Below are positions 8,950-17,977 of a DNA stretch of 61,285 nucleotides, piece after piece (position 1 is the stretch's first letter; the number at the start of each line of letters is the position of its first letter). Position numbers and translations under genes: made by a program. The notes beneath the pieces are model-generated. The model was given only the letters and a program-made list of their open reading frames with translations. It did not search any database and was not told the origin of the DNA. Origin of the DNA: Phaeobacter sp. CECT 5382 (lineage in GTDB: Bacteria; Pseudomonadota; Alphaproteobacteria; Rhodobacterales; Rhodobacteraceae); assembly GCF_001457775.1 (NCBI RefSeq), contig NZ_CYSG01000022.1:1-61285 (forward strand), written 5' to 3'.

Positions 8950-9444
8950 ATGAAACGTTTTACTCTTATCTGCGCTGCTGTTGCAGGCTTCGCCGCTCCT
9001 GCTTTAGGGCAGGAAATTGTCCTTGGGGCTGGCTATACAGACTACTCCCGCGCAGGCTCCGAAGATGGGGTGCTTTTGTCACTGGAATATATCCACAGTC
9101 CCTTTTTTGAGAAAAACCGGTTTTCAGCCCGATTTGGCGGTGCGCTGGAAGTGGTGGAAACCGGAGACGCGTTCATCGGCGGTGGCATCAGCGGTAACTG
9201 GGATCTGAACCGCAACTGGTTCATCGAAGCCAGTGTCATGCCCGGAGCCTTCTTTGAGGGGCCGACGCTGAACGACCTTGGCTCCTCTTTTGAGATCCGC
9301 AGCCAGCTTGCGGTCGGTAAGCGGTTTGACAATGGCAAGGCGCTGTCCCTCGCCATTAGTCACAAATCCAATGCCTCGACCGCGGATACCAACCCCGGCG
9401 TCAATACCCTGTCGCTGCGCTGGCATATGCCGATCGGGAACTGA
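8950..9444 (+). CDS. Acyloxyacyl hydrolase / lipid A 3-O-deacylase, PagL-like
   Basis: The protein has 164 residues with a clear signal peptide (MKRFTLICAAVAGFAAPALG). An amphipathic beta-barrel pattern follows (LGAGYTDYS, FSARFGGALE, FIGGGISGNW). The segment SLAISHKSNASTADTNPG carries the His-x-Ser pair used by outer-membrane PagL enzymes, which remove the 3-O acyl chain of lipid A. The aromatic end typical of barrel proteins is only partly present (LRWHMPIGN). The ATG at 8950 has GAGG ten bases before it; longer frames add a non-signal leader. It is probably its own transcript between ychF (divergent) and trpA. Confidence 0.82.
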   Translation: MKRFTLICAAVAGFAAPALGQEIVLGAGYTDYSRAGSEDGVLLSLEYIHSPFFEKNRFSARFGGALEVVETGDAFIGGGISGNWDLNRNWFIEASVMPGAFFEGPTLNDLGSSFEIRSQLAVGKRFDNGKALSLAISHKSNASTADTNPGVNTLSLRWHMPIGN

Positions 9445-9530
9445 GTTTCGGGCCATTCGCAAACAGGTCGGGATTGATTTCCCCCGGATCTTTCGGCACA
9501 CCGGAGCTGTAAGTTGCAAGAGGCCCGATC

Positions 9531-10322
9531 ATGACCCGCATTGACGCAAAATTCGCCGAACTCAAAGCCGCCGGAAAAAAGGCCTTTGTGTCCTATGTTA
9601 TGGCGGGAGATCCGAACTATGACAGCTCATTGGAGCTGGTAAAGGGCCTGCCCGGTGCCGGTGTTGATATCATCGAACTGGGCCTGCCCTTTACCGACCC
9701 GATGGCTGATGGTCCCACCATTCAGCTGGCCGGCCAGCGTGCCCTTGATGGCGGCATGACTTTGGAGAAAACGCTGCAACTGGCCAGCGAATTCCGCCAG
9801 ACTGACGACAGCACTCCGATCGTTTTGATGGGGTATTACAACCCGATCTACAATCGCGGCGTCGACAAATTTCTGGTGGATGCCAAGGCCGCTGGCATCG
9901 ATGGGCTAATCGTTGTGGATCTGCCTCCGGAAGAAGACGACGAGCTGTGCATCCCCGCGCAAAAGGCTGGCCTGAACTTCATCCGCCTGGCGACCCCGAC
10001 CACAGATGACGCACGCCTTCCCAAGGTGCTGCAGAACACATCGGGTTTTGTCTACTACGTGTCGATCACCGGCATCACCGGGTCAGCCGAGGCCGAAAGC
10101 GCTGATGTCGCGCCCGAAGTTGCCCGGATCAAGGCAGCCACCGATATTCCGGTGATCGTCGGTTTCGGGATCAACACGCCGGAAAAGGCCCAGAACATTG
10201 CCGCGATCTCGGATGGGGCGGTTGTTGGCAGCGCCATTGTCAGCCAAATGGCTGCCGGAAAGTCAGTAAACGAGGTTCTCGCTTTCGTGAAAACCCTGTC
10301 AGATGGTGCCCACCGGGCCTAA
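9531..10322 (+). CDS. trpA: Tryptophan synthase alpha subunit
   Basis: The 263-residue TIM barrel cleaves indole-3-glycerol phosphate to indole and glyceraldehyde 3-phosphate and passes the indole to TrpB. The catalytic Glu lies in [19 protein letters not shown] together with the substrate-binding Asp. [10 protein letters not shown] and [11 protein letters not shown] are the phosphate-binding loops. The start at 9531 has AGAGG upstream. The gene stands about 9 kb from trpB and on the opposite strand, so it is not in a trpFBA operon here. A terminator follows at 10355. Confidence 0.97.
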   Translation: MTRIDAKFAELKAAGKKAFVSYVMAGDPNYDSSLELVKGLPGAGVDIIELGLPFTDPMADGPTIQLAGQRALDGGMTLEKTLQLASEFRQTDDSTPIVLMGYYNPIYNRGVDKFLVDAKAAGIDGLIVVDLPPEEDDELCIPAQKAGLNFIRLATPTTDDARLPKVLQNTSGFVYYVSITGITGSAEAESADVAPEVARIKAATDIPVIVGFGINTPEKAQNIAAISDGAVVGSAIVSQMAAGKSVNEVLAFVKTLSDGAHRA

Positions 10323-10354
10323 AATTTACCCCAACGCGGCAAATCTACTATCGC

Positions 10355-10390
10355 AAGGCCCTTGGAGAAGACACCTTCAGGGGCCTTTTT
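10355..10390 (+). terminator. Rho-independent terminator after trpA
   Basis: AAGGCCC pairs with GGGCCTT around a shorter imperfect inner stem, followed by a T run. It lies between the convergent trpA and histidine kinase genes, whose last codons overlap it. Confidence 0.65.
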
Positions 10391-11846
10391 CAGACGGGTG
10401 TCCGGCTGTTGATAGCGCTGGTGTTTGCAGCAGGCATCCGCTGGCAGACAAGTCCCCTGCCGCAGCCAAAACCTCTCCCATCGCCTGAATCAGATCCGTC
10501 CGGCGAAAGGGTTTTGCCACATGGGCCATCATCCCCTTCGCCAAATAGGCTGCGACCTGGTGGTGCATCGCATTGGCTGACACCGCAATGACCGGCACAG
10601 GCACCAAGCCCCGCCTCTGCTCTTCGGTCCGGATCACCGCAGTGGCGGATAAACCGTCAAGAACCGGCATATTCACATCCATCAAAATCAGGTCAAAACC
10701 TGTTTGGCGCCAGTGGTGAATGGCCTCCTCACCAGTTTCAACAAAAGTGATATCCAGATCAAGTGGGCGTAGAAAATGCCGTATTACCAGTTGGTTTGTC
10801 CGACTGTCCTCGGCCACGAGAATGCGCCAACGGCGCTGCGAAAGAACCGCTTCATAGCTGCTCGCTCTGGTATCCACAGGGGGCTTTGCAGGTTCTTTGG
10901 GGGCTTCGGCTCGCGGCACGTCCAAAGACACGGTGAACGTGCTACCTTGGCCTGCCGCACTGACAAACCGGATATCGCCCGCCATTTGTTGGCAAATTTG
11001 CTGCGACACCACCAGCCCCAGACCTGTGCCCCCGTGACTGCGCGCAATACTGGCATCCGCCTGCGAGAAGGGTTGGAACAGCCGGGCCTGCTGCGCCTCG
11101 GCGATGCCCCGGCCAGTATCAGCGATGCTGAATTCAAGGTGTAGCCGACCCAGCGGCAACGCTTCGGCTTTGGCCGACAGTGTAATTCCACCCGTTTCTG
11201 TGAACTTCAGCGCATTGGACATAAGGTTGCCCAACACCTGCCGAAGCCGTGTTGGATCCAGCTGCGCCCAAAGCGTGTCCTGAGCCAACAACTTTGTAGG
11301 CAGATAAGCAAACGACAGACCTTTTTCCCGTATCGCCACTTCGAATTGTTGGCATACAGCAGCCAGAACCCCGTCGACCGGACTTGGCAAAAACTCGAGC
11401 TCCAGCTTTCCGGCCTCGACCTTGGCAAGGTCCAGAATGTCATTGATGATCGTGAGTAACATGTCCCCGCTGGAGAGAATGACCTCCAGGGCTTCTGTCT
11501 GTTCCTGTGATGTCTCGCTCTCTGCCAGACAACTCGCCATACCCAGAATCCCGTTCAAAGGCGTTCTGATTTCGTGGCTCATGACCGCCAGAAAGTTGGA
11601 TTTGGCCAGACTGGCAGCTTCGGCCTCAAGTTTTGCCCGTTCAAGATCCCGAGTTCTTTCGCGAACAACCGCATCCAGTGTCTGTGCGTGTTTATTCAGA
11701 GCCTCATTGGCCTGCACCAACTCCCTGCATTTAACTTCCAACAGATTTTCAGCTTCTTGGCGAGCGGCCTGTTCACGGGCGTAGCGGCGGCGCGAAACCC
11801 GATCCGTCGCAGATGGCACTGTCGGTTCTTTTTGTTCCTGGCACAT
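10377..11846 (-). CDS. Hybrid histidine kinase with receiver domain (HnoK-like)
   Basis: The protein has 489 residues. It begins with a coiled-coil of about 80 residues, then a HisKA domain with the phospho-acceptor His in MSHEIRTPLNG, a HATPase domain (NLMSNALKFT, DTGRGI, GGTGLGLVVSQQ) and a C-terminal receiver with the Asp in LILMDVNMPVLDG. No transmembrane helix or PAS/GAF sensor is present, so it needs a partner for input. The gene starts three bases after an H-NOX-like gene, an arrangement typical of H-NOX/HnoK pairs in which nitric oxide binding to the haem protein controls the kinase. That partner appears damaged here. No separate output gene lies next to it. Confidence 0.88.
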   Translation of the reverse strand: MCQEQKEPTVPSATDRVSRRRYAREQAARQEAENLLEVKCRELVQANEALNKHAQTLDAVVRERTRDLERAKLEAEAASLAKSNFLAVMSHEIRTPLNGILGMASCLAESETSQEQTEALEVILSSGDMLLTIINDILDLAKVEAGKLELEFLPSPVDGVLAAVCQQFEVAIREKGLSFAYLPTKLLAQDTLWAQLDPTRLRQVLGNLMSNALKFTETGGITLSAKAEALPLGRLHLEFSIADTGRGIAEAQQARLFQPFSQADASIARSHGGTGLGLVVSQQICQQMAGDIRFVSAAGQGSTFTVSLDVPRAEAPKEPAKPPVDTRASSYEAVLSQRRWRILVAEDSRTNQLVIRHFLRPLDLDITFVETGEEAIHHWRQTGFDLILMDVNMPVLDGLSATAVIRTEEQRRGLVPVPVIAVSANAMHHQVAAYLAKGMMAHVAKPFRRTDLIQAMGEVLAAAGDLSASGCLLQTPALSTAGHPSEKGP

Positions 11847-11849
11847 GGG

Positions 11850-12113
11850 CTACGATACCCGCTCGATCAAAAACTCGACCATCTCCGGCTCCTTTTCAGG
11901 ATAATCCGTCAAGGAGATCACCGCCTTCTCTGCAAACTGCGCAAGACAGGCCCCGATCAGGGTCAGCAGTTCCTCGCTGGGGTACGTCCCGCCTCTGGTA
12001 TAGGTTCCGCCACTGGGCAAATCCGCCGCATCGATAATCTCGTCAATCTCGTCTTCGCTCAACACCGTCTCGGCCATTTCAAGCAACTCAGTAAAAACCA
12101 AACCCTTCACCAC
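11850..12113 (-). CDS. H-NOX (haem NO-binding) protein with an internal in-frame deletion
   Basis: The product has 87 residues, whereas H-NOX proteins have about 180-190. The first 45 residues (KGLVFTELLEM, EIIDAADLPSGGTYT, GTYPSEELL) match the N-terminal subdomain of alphaproteobacterial H-NOX. The last 38 (LIGACLAQFAEKAVISL and a final beta strand) match the C-terminal end. The middle, which would hold the proximal haem-ligand His and the YxSxR porphyrin clamp, is missing while the frame is kept. Haem binding is therefore not expected. It lies three bases upstream of the hybrid kinase. It is either a degenerating gene or a haem-free remnant that still contacts the kinase. The start codon context (ATG at 12113) is ordinary. 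Confidence 0.72.
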   Translation of the reverse strand: MVKGLVFTELLEMAETVLSEDEIDEIIDAADLPSGGTYTRGGTYPSEELLTLIGACLAQFAEKAVISLTDYPEKEPEMVEFLIERVS

Positions 12114-12274
12114 ATGCCTCCAATCAACACTCCAATCTCATTTTGATACCACATTTTCTCACTGATGGCATTTGCAACGAAAATCATCGGCAAAAGCCAC
12201 GATTGCACCGCGGAGTAAAAATTGGTAAGGAAACTTGACCACGCTAGGGCCGCATTAGGGCAAGGAGGCATTCA

Positions 12275-13441
12275 GTGCCGGTAATTACCAATATCCAGGA
12301 CCTCAAACGCATCTACGAGCGGCGCGTGCCGCGGATGTTCTTTGACTACGCAGAAAGCGGCAGCTGGACAGAACAGACCTTTCGCGAAAACACCTCTGAT
12401 TTTGAAAAAATCCGCCTGCGCCAGCGCGTCGCCGTGGATATGTCCGGGCGCACCACCAGCGGCAAAATGATCGGCGAAGACGTCGCCATGCCCGTGGCGC
12501 TGGCCCCTGTCGGCCTCACCGGAATGCAGCACGCAGATGGTGAAATCAAAGCCGCCAAGGCAGCTGAAGACTTTGGCGTCCCCTTTACACTTTCGACCAT
12601 GTCGATCAACTCGATCGAAGATGTTGCCGAGGCCACGACCAAACCGTTCTGGTTTCAGCTCTATACCATGAACGACGAAGACTATGTGCGCCGTCTGATC
12701 CAGCGGGCCAAAGATGCCAAATGCTCTGCTTTGGTGATCACGCTGGATCTGCAAATTCTCGGTCAGCGCCACAAGGATCTGAAAAACGGCCTGTCCGCCC
12801 CGCCGAAACTGACGCCCAAAACCATTGCCAATCTGATGACAAAATGGGCCTGGGGCATTGAAATGTTGGGAGCTAAGCGGCGTGAGTTTGGCAATATTGT
12901 CGGCCATGTCGAAGGCATCTCGGACGCCTCGTCGCTTGGGGCCTGGACATCGGAACAGTTCGATCTCTCGCTGGATTGGGGCAAGATCGCTAAGCTGAAA
13001 GAGATGTGGGGCGGCAAGGTGATCCTCAAGGGAATTCTTGACGCCGAAGACGCCAAAATGGCTGTCAAAGTTGGTGCTGACGCCATTGTTGTGTCCAACC
13101 ACGGCGGCCGCCAGCTAGACGGGGCACTCAGCTCGATCCGGATGCTGCCACAAATCATGGACGCGGTCGGCGGTGAGGTCGAGGTGATCCTGGATAGCGG
13201 TATTCGCTCTGGTCAGGACGTGCTCAAATCCCTGGCTCTGGGCGCATCCGGCACCATGATCGGTCGTGCCTTTGTCTATGGTCTTGGAGCCATGGGGCAA
13301 AAGGGCGTAACCACCGCGCTGGAAGTGATACACAAGGAGCTGGACACCACCATGGCCCTGTGTGGAGAACGCAAGGTCAGCGATCTGGGGCGTCACAACC
13401 TGCTGATCCCCCAAAATTTTGAAGGCGAGTGGCAGGACTAG
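12275..13441 (+). CDS. lldD: FMN-dependent alpha-hydroxy-acid (L-lactate) dehydrogenase
   Basis: The 388-residue FMN barrel oxidises L-lactate or a related 2-hydroxy acid to the keto acid and feeds the quinone pool. The N-terminal RRVPRMFFDYAESGS motif, the flavin-binding APVGLTGMQH, LSTMS and WFQLY segments, and the catalytic His with Arg in VVSNHGGRQLDG are all present, then DSGIRSGQDVLK for FMN phosphate. The start is GTG at 12275 with AAGGAGG seven bases upstream. It stands alone, and no lactate regulator or permease adjoins it. Other 2-hydroxy acids, such as glycolate or mandelate, cannot be excluded as substrate. Confidence 0.92.
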   Translation: MPVITNIQDLKRIYERRVPRMFFDYAESGSWTEQTFRENTSDFEKIRLRQRVAVDMSGRTTSGKMIGEDVAMPVALAPVGLTGMQHADGEIKAAKAAEDFGVPFTLSTMSINSIEDVAEATTKPFWFQLYTMNDEDYVRRLIQRAKDAKCSALVITLDLQILGQRHKDLKNGLSAPPKLTPKTIANLMTKWAWGIEMLGAKRREFGNIVGHVEGISDASSLGAWTSEQFDLSLDWGKIAKLKEMWGGKVILKGILDAEDAKMAVKVGADAIVVSNHGGRQLDGALSSIRMLPQIMDAVGGEVEVILDSGIRSGQDVLKSLALGASGTMIGRAFVYGLGAMGQKGVTTALEVIHKELDTTMALCGERKVSDLGRHNLLIPQNFEGEWQD

Positions 13442-13456
13442 GCTGCCGCTGCCGCA

Positions 13457-14173
13457 TCAAAAAACCCGGTCCTGAAACCAGATCAGGGCCGGATAAGCGC
13501 AAAGCCAAATCCAGAAAAACCGGTTGAGGCCAAAAAAGCAGGCGTTGGAAAAATGGAACCCTGCCGCACAGAGCAGTGCCAGTTTCAGCGCCACAGGATG
13601 CAAGAGCGCAAGCGGAAAAACCAGCTCGAACAGCACCACAGACCAGCCCATGACTAACAGAAAACGTGGATGATCAGACAAGCTGCGCAGCGCCTCACTG
13701 ACCGGGTAGGCTGAAAACCGGAAGACATCGCGCAGGGCTTCGCCCCGCTGCCATTCCGGATTGATCACCTTGATCCAGCCAGAAACGAAATAGGACAGCA
13801 CCAGCTGCACCGCGAGATACGATAGCGCCATTTCCTGCCAAAAAATGTCCGGCGCCAAATGCGCTAGGCTCAGGCAAGTCAGGATCAGCAGAGTCATCTT
13901 ATCACTGCCACCATTATATGGCCCCTGATACCGCCAGAGCATAGCCAGCCCCAGCCCCCAGAGCCCCCAAACGGTCCATCCCCCTCCTATTCCCAGCGCC
14001 AGAAACAGGCTCAGCACCAGGCGCGGCACAAAAATCATCCGATCACCGCGGGCCAGATGCTCCAGGCTTTGCTGTGCCAGCGCAAAGGAGAGCAGCAACT
14101 CGATCCAGCGCATCACCTCGGTCACCGAATGCCCCTGCCCCAGTCCCAGCAAGGTCACAACCAACTCATTCAT
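13457..14173 (-). CDS. HTTM-domain-like integral membrane protein
   Basis: The protein has 238 residues with about six hydrophobic helices. The pattern (WIELLLSFALAQQSLEHL near the start, a GPYNGGSD loop, then YFVSGWIKVINPEWQRGEAL and FHFSNACFFGLNRFFWIW) is that of HTTM proteins, relatives of the vitamin K-dependent gamma-carboxylase transmembrane part. The biochemical role in bacteria is unknown. It shares a four-base ATGA overlap with the preceding gene (14170-14595), so the two are probably made together. The stop lies 15 bases from the convergent lldD stop. Confidence 0.7.
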   Translation of the reverse strand: MNELVVTLLGLGQGHSVTEVMRWIELLLSFALAQQSLEHLARGDRMIFVPRLVLSLFLALGIGGGWTVWGLWGLGLAMLWRYQGPYNGGSDKMTLLILTCLSLAHLAPDIFWQEMALSYLAVQLVLSYFVSGWIKVINPEWQRGEALRDVFRFSAYPVSEALRSLSDHPRFLLVMGWSVVLFELVFPLALLHPVALKLALLCAAGFHFSNACFFGLNRFFWIWLCAYPALIWFQDRVF

Positions 14174-14595
14174 GCCGCCACCCTCTGCAGTTGCTGCAAT
14201 GGCACCGGCGTGCTTTCATATTCCACCATCTTGACGATCCGGCTGCCCTCGCGGGAGACAAAGACCAGCCGAAACTGCAGATCCCCGGATCCGCTAGGCA
14301 AAAGCCGCGCCACACGGGTGTTGATCTCATCTACACTGTGCTGACTGGGGGCATCGATCAGCCGTTCGGAACAGCTGACCAGAAACAGCTGTTCGTTCCA
14401 GTCCGGGTTCCACAGCATCCGCCGCAGCATCGTTGCAATCGACAGGCTGGCCGGTCGCGGACGATCTTCGCGCCAATCGCCCCGCTTTCCATCGCAAATC
14501 AGGCGGTATTCAATCCGCGGCGATGGTGCCACGGTTTTGAAAAACCGCCAGGAGGGAATCACCGCGGGCAAAAACAGGGAAATCAGGCGCAGCAC
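14170..14595 (-). CDS. Small protein encoded with the HTTM membrane protein, function unknown
   Basis: The protein has 141 residues. A hydrophobic N-terminal segment (MLRLISLFLPAVIPSW) could be a signal anchor; the rest is a soluble alpha/beta stretch (IEYRLICDGKRGDW, LVSCSERLIDAP, FRLVFVSREGSRIVKMVEY). The start is GTG at 14595 with GAGG upstream. Its stop overlaps the ATG of the HTTM gene, so the two proteins likely work together at the membrane. I do not recognise a catalytic motif. Confidence 0.6.
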   Translation of the reverse strand: MLRLISLFLPAVIPSWRFFKTVAPSPRIEYRLICDGKRGDWREDRPRPASLSIATMLRRMLWNPDWNEQLFLVSCSERLIDAPSQHSVDEINTRVARLLPSGSGDLQFRLVFVSREGSRIVKMVEYESTPVPLQQLQRVAA

Positions 14596-14803
14596 TGGCG
14601 AGCCTCATAAGAAATCAGGGTTCAACCAGCATAAAGGCCGGGTTTTAACAGAGCGTTCCCAGCCTTTGCACCTGTTTTGCCTGCCGCCTGTGCCGCCGCC
14701 GGGGATAGAGACTTTTCAAAGCACACAATCTGGTGTAAGCGCAGGCCTTCACTCGGGGTGACAGCCTTGGAGGCACCCCGCCTAGTTATATTGGAGAATT
14801 CGA

Positions 14804-15433
14804 ATGGCAAATGAGATTCCTGATCTCGTCGCCCAGGCACGTGCGGGGACAGGCAAGGGCGCCGCTCGCGCAGCACGTCGTGCTGGCATGGTCCCTGGTG
14901 TTGTTTACGGTGGCGAAGCTGACCCCGTTGCGATCCAGATCCCTTTCAACGAGCTGTTGAAAAAGTTGAAAGCCGGCAAATTCAAGTCCACCCTGTGGAA
15001 CCTGAAGGTCGAAGGCCACGATGATGTGCGCGTGATCTGCCGTGACGTCCAGCGCGATGTTGTCAAAGATCTGCCAACACACCTGGACCTGATGCGCCTG
15101 CGTCGTACGTCCGAAATCAACCTGTTCATCCCGGTTGAGTTCCTGAACGAAGACAGCTGCCCCGGCATCAAAAAAGGCGGCATGCTGGCCGTCGTACGTC
15201 CCGAAGTCGAGCTGGTTGTGACCGCCGGCGAGATCCCCGAGAAGATCGTTGTGGATCTGGCAGAAGCTTCCATTGGCGATGTGATCACCATCTCGTCGAT
15301 CGAACTGCCCAGCGGCGCACGTCCAACAATCGACCGTGACTTCGTTGTAGCAAACATTGCCGCTCCTGGCGGCATCTCGGCTGCGGACGAAGAAGAAGAA
15401 GAAGCCGGCGAAGAAGCCGCTGCTGAAGAATAA
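14804..15433 (+). CDS. rplY: 50S ribosomal protein L25 (long, general-stress Ctc type)
   Basis: The protein has 209 residues, the long form with an L25 domain binding 5S rRNA ([25 protein letters not shown]) and a C-terminal TL5/CTC beta domain ([19 protein letters not shown]). It ends in an acidic tail of Glu and Ala. The start is at 14804 with TTGGAGA upstream. The order rplY-pth is common in bacteria and fits here. A strong terminator follows. Confidence 0.96.
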   Translation: MANEIPDLVAQARAGTGKGAARAARRAGMVPGVVYGGEADPVAIQIPFNELLKKLKAGKFKSTLWNLKVEGHDDVRVICRDVQRDVVKDLPTHLDLMRLRRTSEINLFIPVEFLNEDSCPGIKKGGMLAVVRPEVELVVTAGEIPEKIVVDLAEASIGDVITISSIELPSGARPTIDRDFVVANIAAPGGISAADEEEEEAGEEAAAEE

Positions 15434-15460
15434 GACCCTCCCCGTTTCAGGGGATGGTGA

Positions 15461-15490
15461 AACGGGGTCCTTCGGGGCCCCGTTTTTTTT
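15461..15490 (+). terminator. Rho-independent terminator of rplY
   Basis: ACGGGG pairs with CCCCGT around a TTCG tetraloop stem, followed by eight T residues. It starts about 27 bases after the rplY stop. Confidence 0.92.
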
Positions 15491-15975
15491 CGTCAGATCG
15501 CATTTTCGACTGCGTCCTTCGTGGCGTAGGAACAATCAGGCCAAAAGTAGAAACAAAATCAAAAGATTTTCCTGCTCCCCACACACGGATCCTTTGCCAT
15601 TTCCCTGCAGGCTGCTGGTTGGGAAAATTACGGGGGTACCTGAGATGTCAAACAGACTGGATCGCGAAGAGGCCAAACTGCGCCGCAGACTTCTTTTTCG
15701 CCTTTTGCGGGGCTTCAATTTCGACGCTCCCAGATTTCGCAGCGAAATCATTTCCGATCCGGTCCCACGCGGATTGATGACCGGAGAATACCACTCGACC
15801 AATCGGCGCGGGTCGTAATTTTTCGCTCGCCTGCCCTGCACCTATGGCCGCAGAGCACAGAGGCTGGATATTTGGCTCAAAACAGGCCATGTAGCGCCAA
15901 AGCCCCTTTCCGGGCCGTGCCCCAGGTCCGGCCCACAGAAGTGGGGACAGCCATGGAACACAGGCGAGGCAAGCC
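15491..15975. other. Spacer of about 485 bp before pth
   Basis: Apart from the weak small frame at 15645-15818 nothing is recognised. Longer minus-strand frames in this stretch show no domain and no ribosome site. It probably contains the pth promoter. Confidence 0.4.
15645..15818 (+). CDS. Possible 57-residue basic small protein
   Basis: The frame (MSNRLDREEAKLRRRLLFRL...) is strongly basic at its N-terminal half and could form an amphipathic helix. A GGGGG run lies about nine bases before the ATG. There is no similarity I can name. It may be chance, since it sits in the long rplY-pth spacer. Confidence 0.25.
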   Translation: MSNRLDREEAKLRRRLLFRLLRGFNFDAPRFRSEIISDPVPRGLMTGEYHSTNRRGS

Positions 15976-16659
15976 ATGAAACTTTTTGTTGGGCTCGGAA
16001 ATCCCGGTGCCAAATACGCGCAGAACCGCCACAATATCGGCTTCATGGCGCTGGATGAGATCGCCTCGGCACATGGGTTTTCTCCCTGGAAAAGCAAGTT
16101 TCAGGCGCAGGTCTGCGAAGGAACCCTGGGCGACGTCAAGGTGCTGCTGCTAAAACCCCAGACCTTCATGAATCTGTCCGGCCAGGCGGTCGGAGAGGCG
16201 ATGCGGTTTTACAAACTGACGCCACAGGACGTGACTGTCCTGCATGACGAACTAGATCTGGCCCCCGGAAAATGTCGTGTAAAACAAGGCGGCGGTCATG
16301 CCGGACACAACGGACTGCGCTCCATCCATTCGCATATCGGGGCAGACTACCACCGTGTGCGTCTCGGCATTGGTCACCCCGGACACAAAGATGCAGTTGC
16401 AGGCTATGTGCTGCGCGATTTTCCCAAGGCCGATGAAGGCTGGCTGGACGATCTGATGCGCGGGATTTCCGATGGCGCGGCGGCACTGGCCGCCGGAGAT
16501 GGCGGTAAATTCATGAATGCGGTCTCATTGCGCACAGCTCCACCGCGCAGCTCAAATACAGCCAAACCCAAAATCGACACTGCAACAACCACAGTGGCCC
16601 CCGAACCAGCGCCGGACACCCGCTCTGCCATGGAAAAGCTGGTCGACAAGTTCAAATAG
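15976..16659 (+). CDS. pth: Peptidyl-tRNA hydrolase
   Basis: The protein has 227 residues. It frees tRNA from peptidyl-tRNAs that fall off the ribosome. [22 protein letters not shown] carries the catalytic His and Asn, [10 protein letters not shown], the Asp in [10 protein letters not shown] and [13 protein letters not shown] complete the active site. The C-terminal 45 residues (Pro/Thr/Ala-rich, ending MEKLVDKFK) are an extension seen in alphaproteobacterial members. The start at 15976 has GGCGAGG upstream. Confidence 0.96.
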   Translation: MKLFVGLGNPGAKYAQNRHNIGFMALDEIASAHGFSPWKSKFQAQVCEGTLGDVKVLLLKPQTFMNLSGQAVGEAMRFYKLTPQDVTVLHDELDLAPGKCRVKQGGGHAGHNGLRSIHSHIGADYHRVRLGIGHPGHKDAVAGYVLRDFPKADEGWLDDLMRGISDGAAALAAGDGGKFMNAVSLRTAPPRSSNTAKPKIDTATTTVAPEPAPDTRSAMEKLVDKFK

Positions 16660-16803
16660 CGGCCCCGGCTTCCGTCGCGTCTCTCTTTGTTGCATGCGGT
16701 GCCCCGGTCTATTCCTGTTGAGACCTCCGCCCACAGTCATCTCGGTCTACGGTCATCTGGGCCTGAGGGTGTCTGGGTCTGAAGCGAACTCGGAGGATGC
16801 GAC

Positions 16804-17967
16804 ATGGGAAGAATTTTCAAACTACTGCTACGGGGCCTTCTGGTTCTCGTGGTTCTGGCCCTGGCCTTCGGGCTCTGGAAACGAGAAGAAATCCAGCGCC
16901 TGCTGGCAGTAAATTCCCTGTTTTCCCCTGAAAAGATCGTCGACAATTTCTCCAACATGGACGCAGCCTTTCTGACCACGCCTGTTGGCCGTGGCAACGG
17001 TCCCGTCAGCCCCTTGCCACAGGGGGCCGAAATGGCGTTGCCCACAGGAACTGACCAATGGATCAGCGATCGCGCAGTCACCTCGCTTTTGGTTCTGAAG
17101 GCCGGCGAAATCCGTCACGAGAGCTATCATCTGGGAACCAGACCAGCGGATAGGCGGATCTCCTGGTCGGTGGCAAAAAGCTATCTGTCCGCGCTGTTTG
17201 GTGTATTGCTGGACGAAGGCAAGATTGCCTCTCTTGATGATCCGGTCACTAAATATGCGCCCGCGCTCACTGGTGGGGCCTACGACGGTGCGACGATCCG
17301 CAATGTCCTGAACATGGCCAGTGGCGTCACCTTCGACGAGGATTATCTCGACTACAACTCCGACATCAATCAGATGGGGCGCGAAATTGCGCTCGGCGGC
17401 ACCCTGGATCAGTTTACTGCTGATCTTACCGAGGTCTTTGCCGGCGCAGGTGAGACCTGGAAATACGTCTCCATCGATACCCATGTGATCGGGATGGTTA
17501 TCCGCGGAGCCACCGGGCAGCCAATCGCACGCCTCCTGCAAGAAAAGATCATCGCGCCCTTGGGACTGGATCGCGACCTTTATTATGTCACCGATGGCGA
17601 GGGTGTCGCCTTTGTTTTGGGTGGCCTCAACATCACCACCCGCGATTACGCCAGATTTGGACTGATGGTCGAACAAGACGGCGCCTATAATGGGCGCCAG
17701 ATTGTACCGGCCGCCTGGATCAAGGCCTCAACCAGACCTTCCGCCCCGACCAAGCCCGACAAGATTTCCTATGGGTATCAGTGGTGGGTCCCGGTGGGAG
17801 CAGAGCCCGGTGAGTTTCTCGCTCGGGGCGTTTATGGCCAGTATATCTATATTGACCAAGCCCGAGACGTGGTCATTGTCAGCACCGCTGCCGACCGGAA
17901 GTTCCGTGATGCGGGCGTCAGCGAGATCAACATCGAAATGTTTCGAAAGCTCGCCCGAATCCTGTAG
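16804..17967 (+). CDS. Membrane-anchored serine hydrolase, class C beta-lactamase-like
   Basis: The protein has 387 residues with an N-terminal transmembrane anchor (LLLRGLLVLVVLALAFGLW) that places the domain outside the membrane. The nucleophile Ser and Lys of the SxxK motif appear as SWSVAKSY, and the second catalytic position reads WKYVSID in place of the usual YxN. Late in the domain YGYQWWV and GVYGQYIYID form the active-site edge. The family includes esterases, D-aminopeptidases and penicillin-binding-like proteins, so the substrate is open. GGAGG lies eight bases before the ATG. A DUF2237 gene follows ten bases downstream, probably on the same transcript. Confidence 0.85.
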   Translation: MGRIFKLLLRGLLVLVVLALAFGLWKREEIQRLLAVNSLFSPEKIVDNFSNMDAAFLTTPVGRGNGPVSPLPQGAEMALPTGTDQWISDRAVTSLLVLKAGEIRHESYHLGTRPADRRISWSVAKSYLSALFGVLLDEGKIASLDDPVTKYAPALTGGAYDGATIRNVLNMASGVTFDEDYLDYNSDINQMGREIALGGTLDQFTADLTEVFAGAGETWKYVSIDTHVIGMVIRGATGQPIARLLQEKIIAPLGLDRDLYYVTDGEGVAFVLGGLNITTRDYARFGLMVEQDGAYNGRQIVPAAWIKASTRPSAPTKPDKISYGYQWWVPVGAEPGEFLARGVYGQYIYIDQARDVVIVSTAADRKFRDAGVSEINIEMFRKLARIL

Positions 17968-17977
17968 GCTGACAGCC

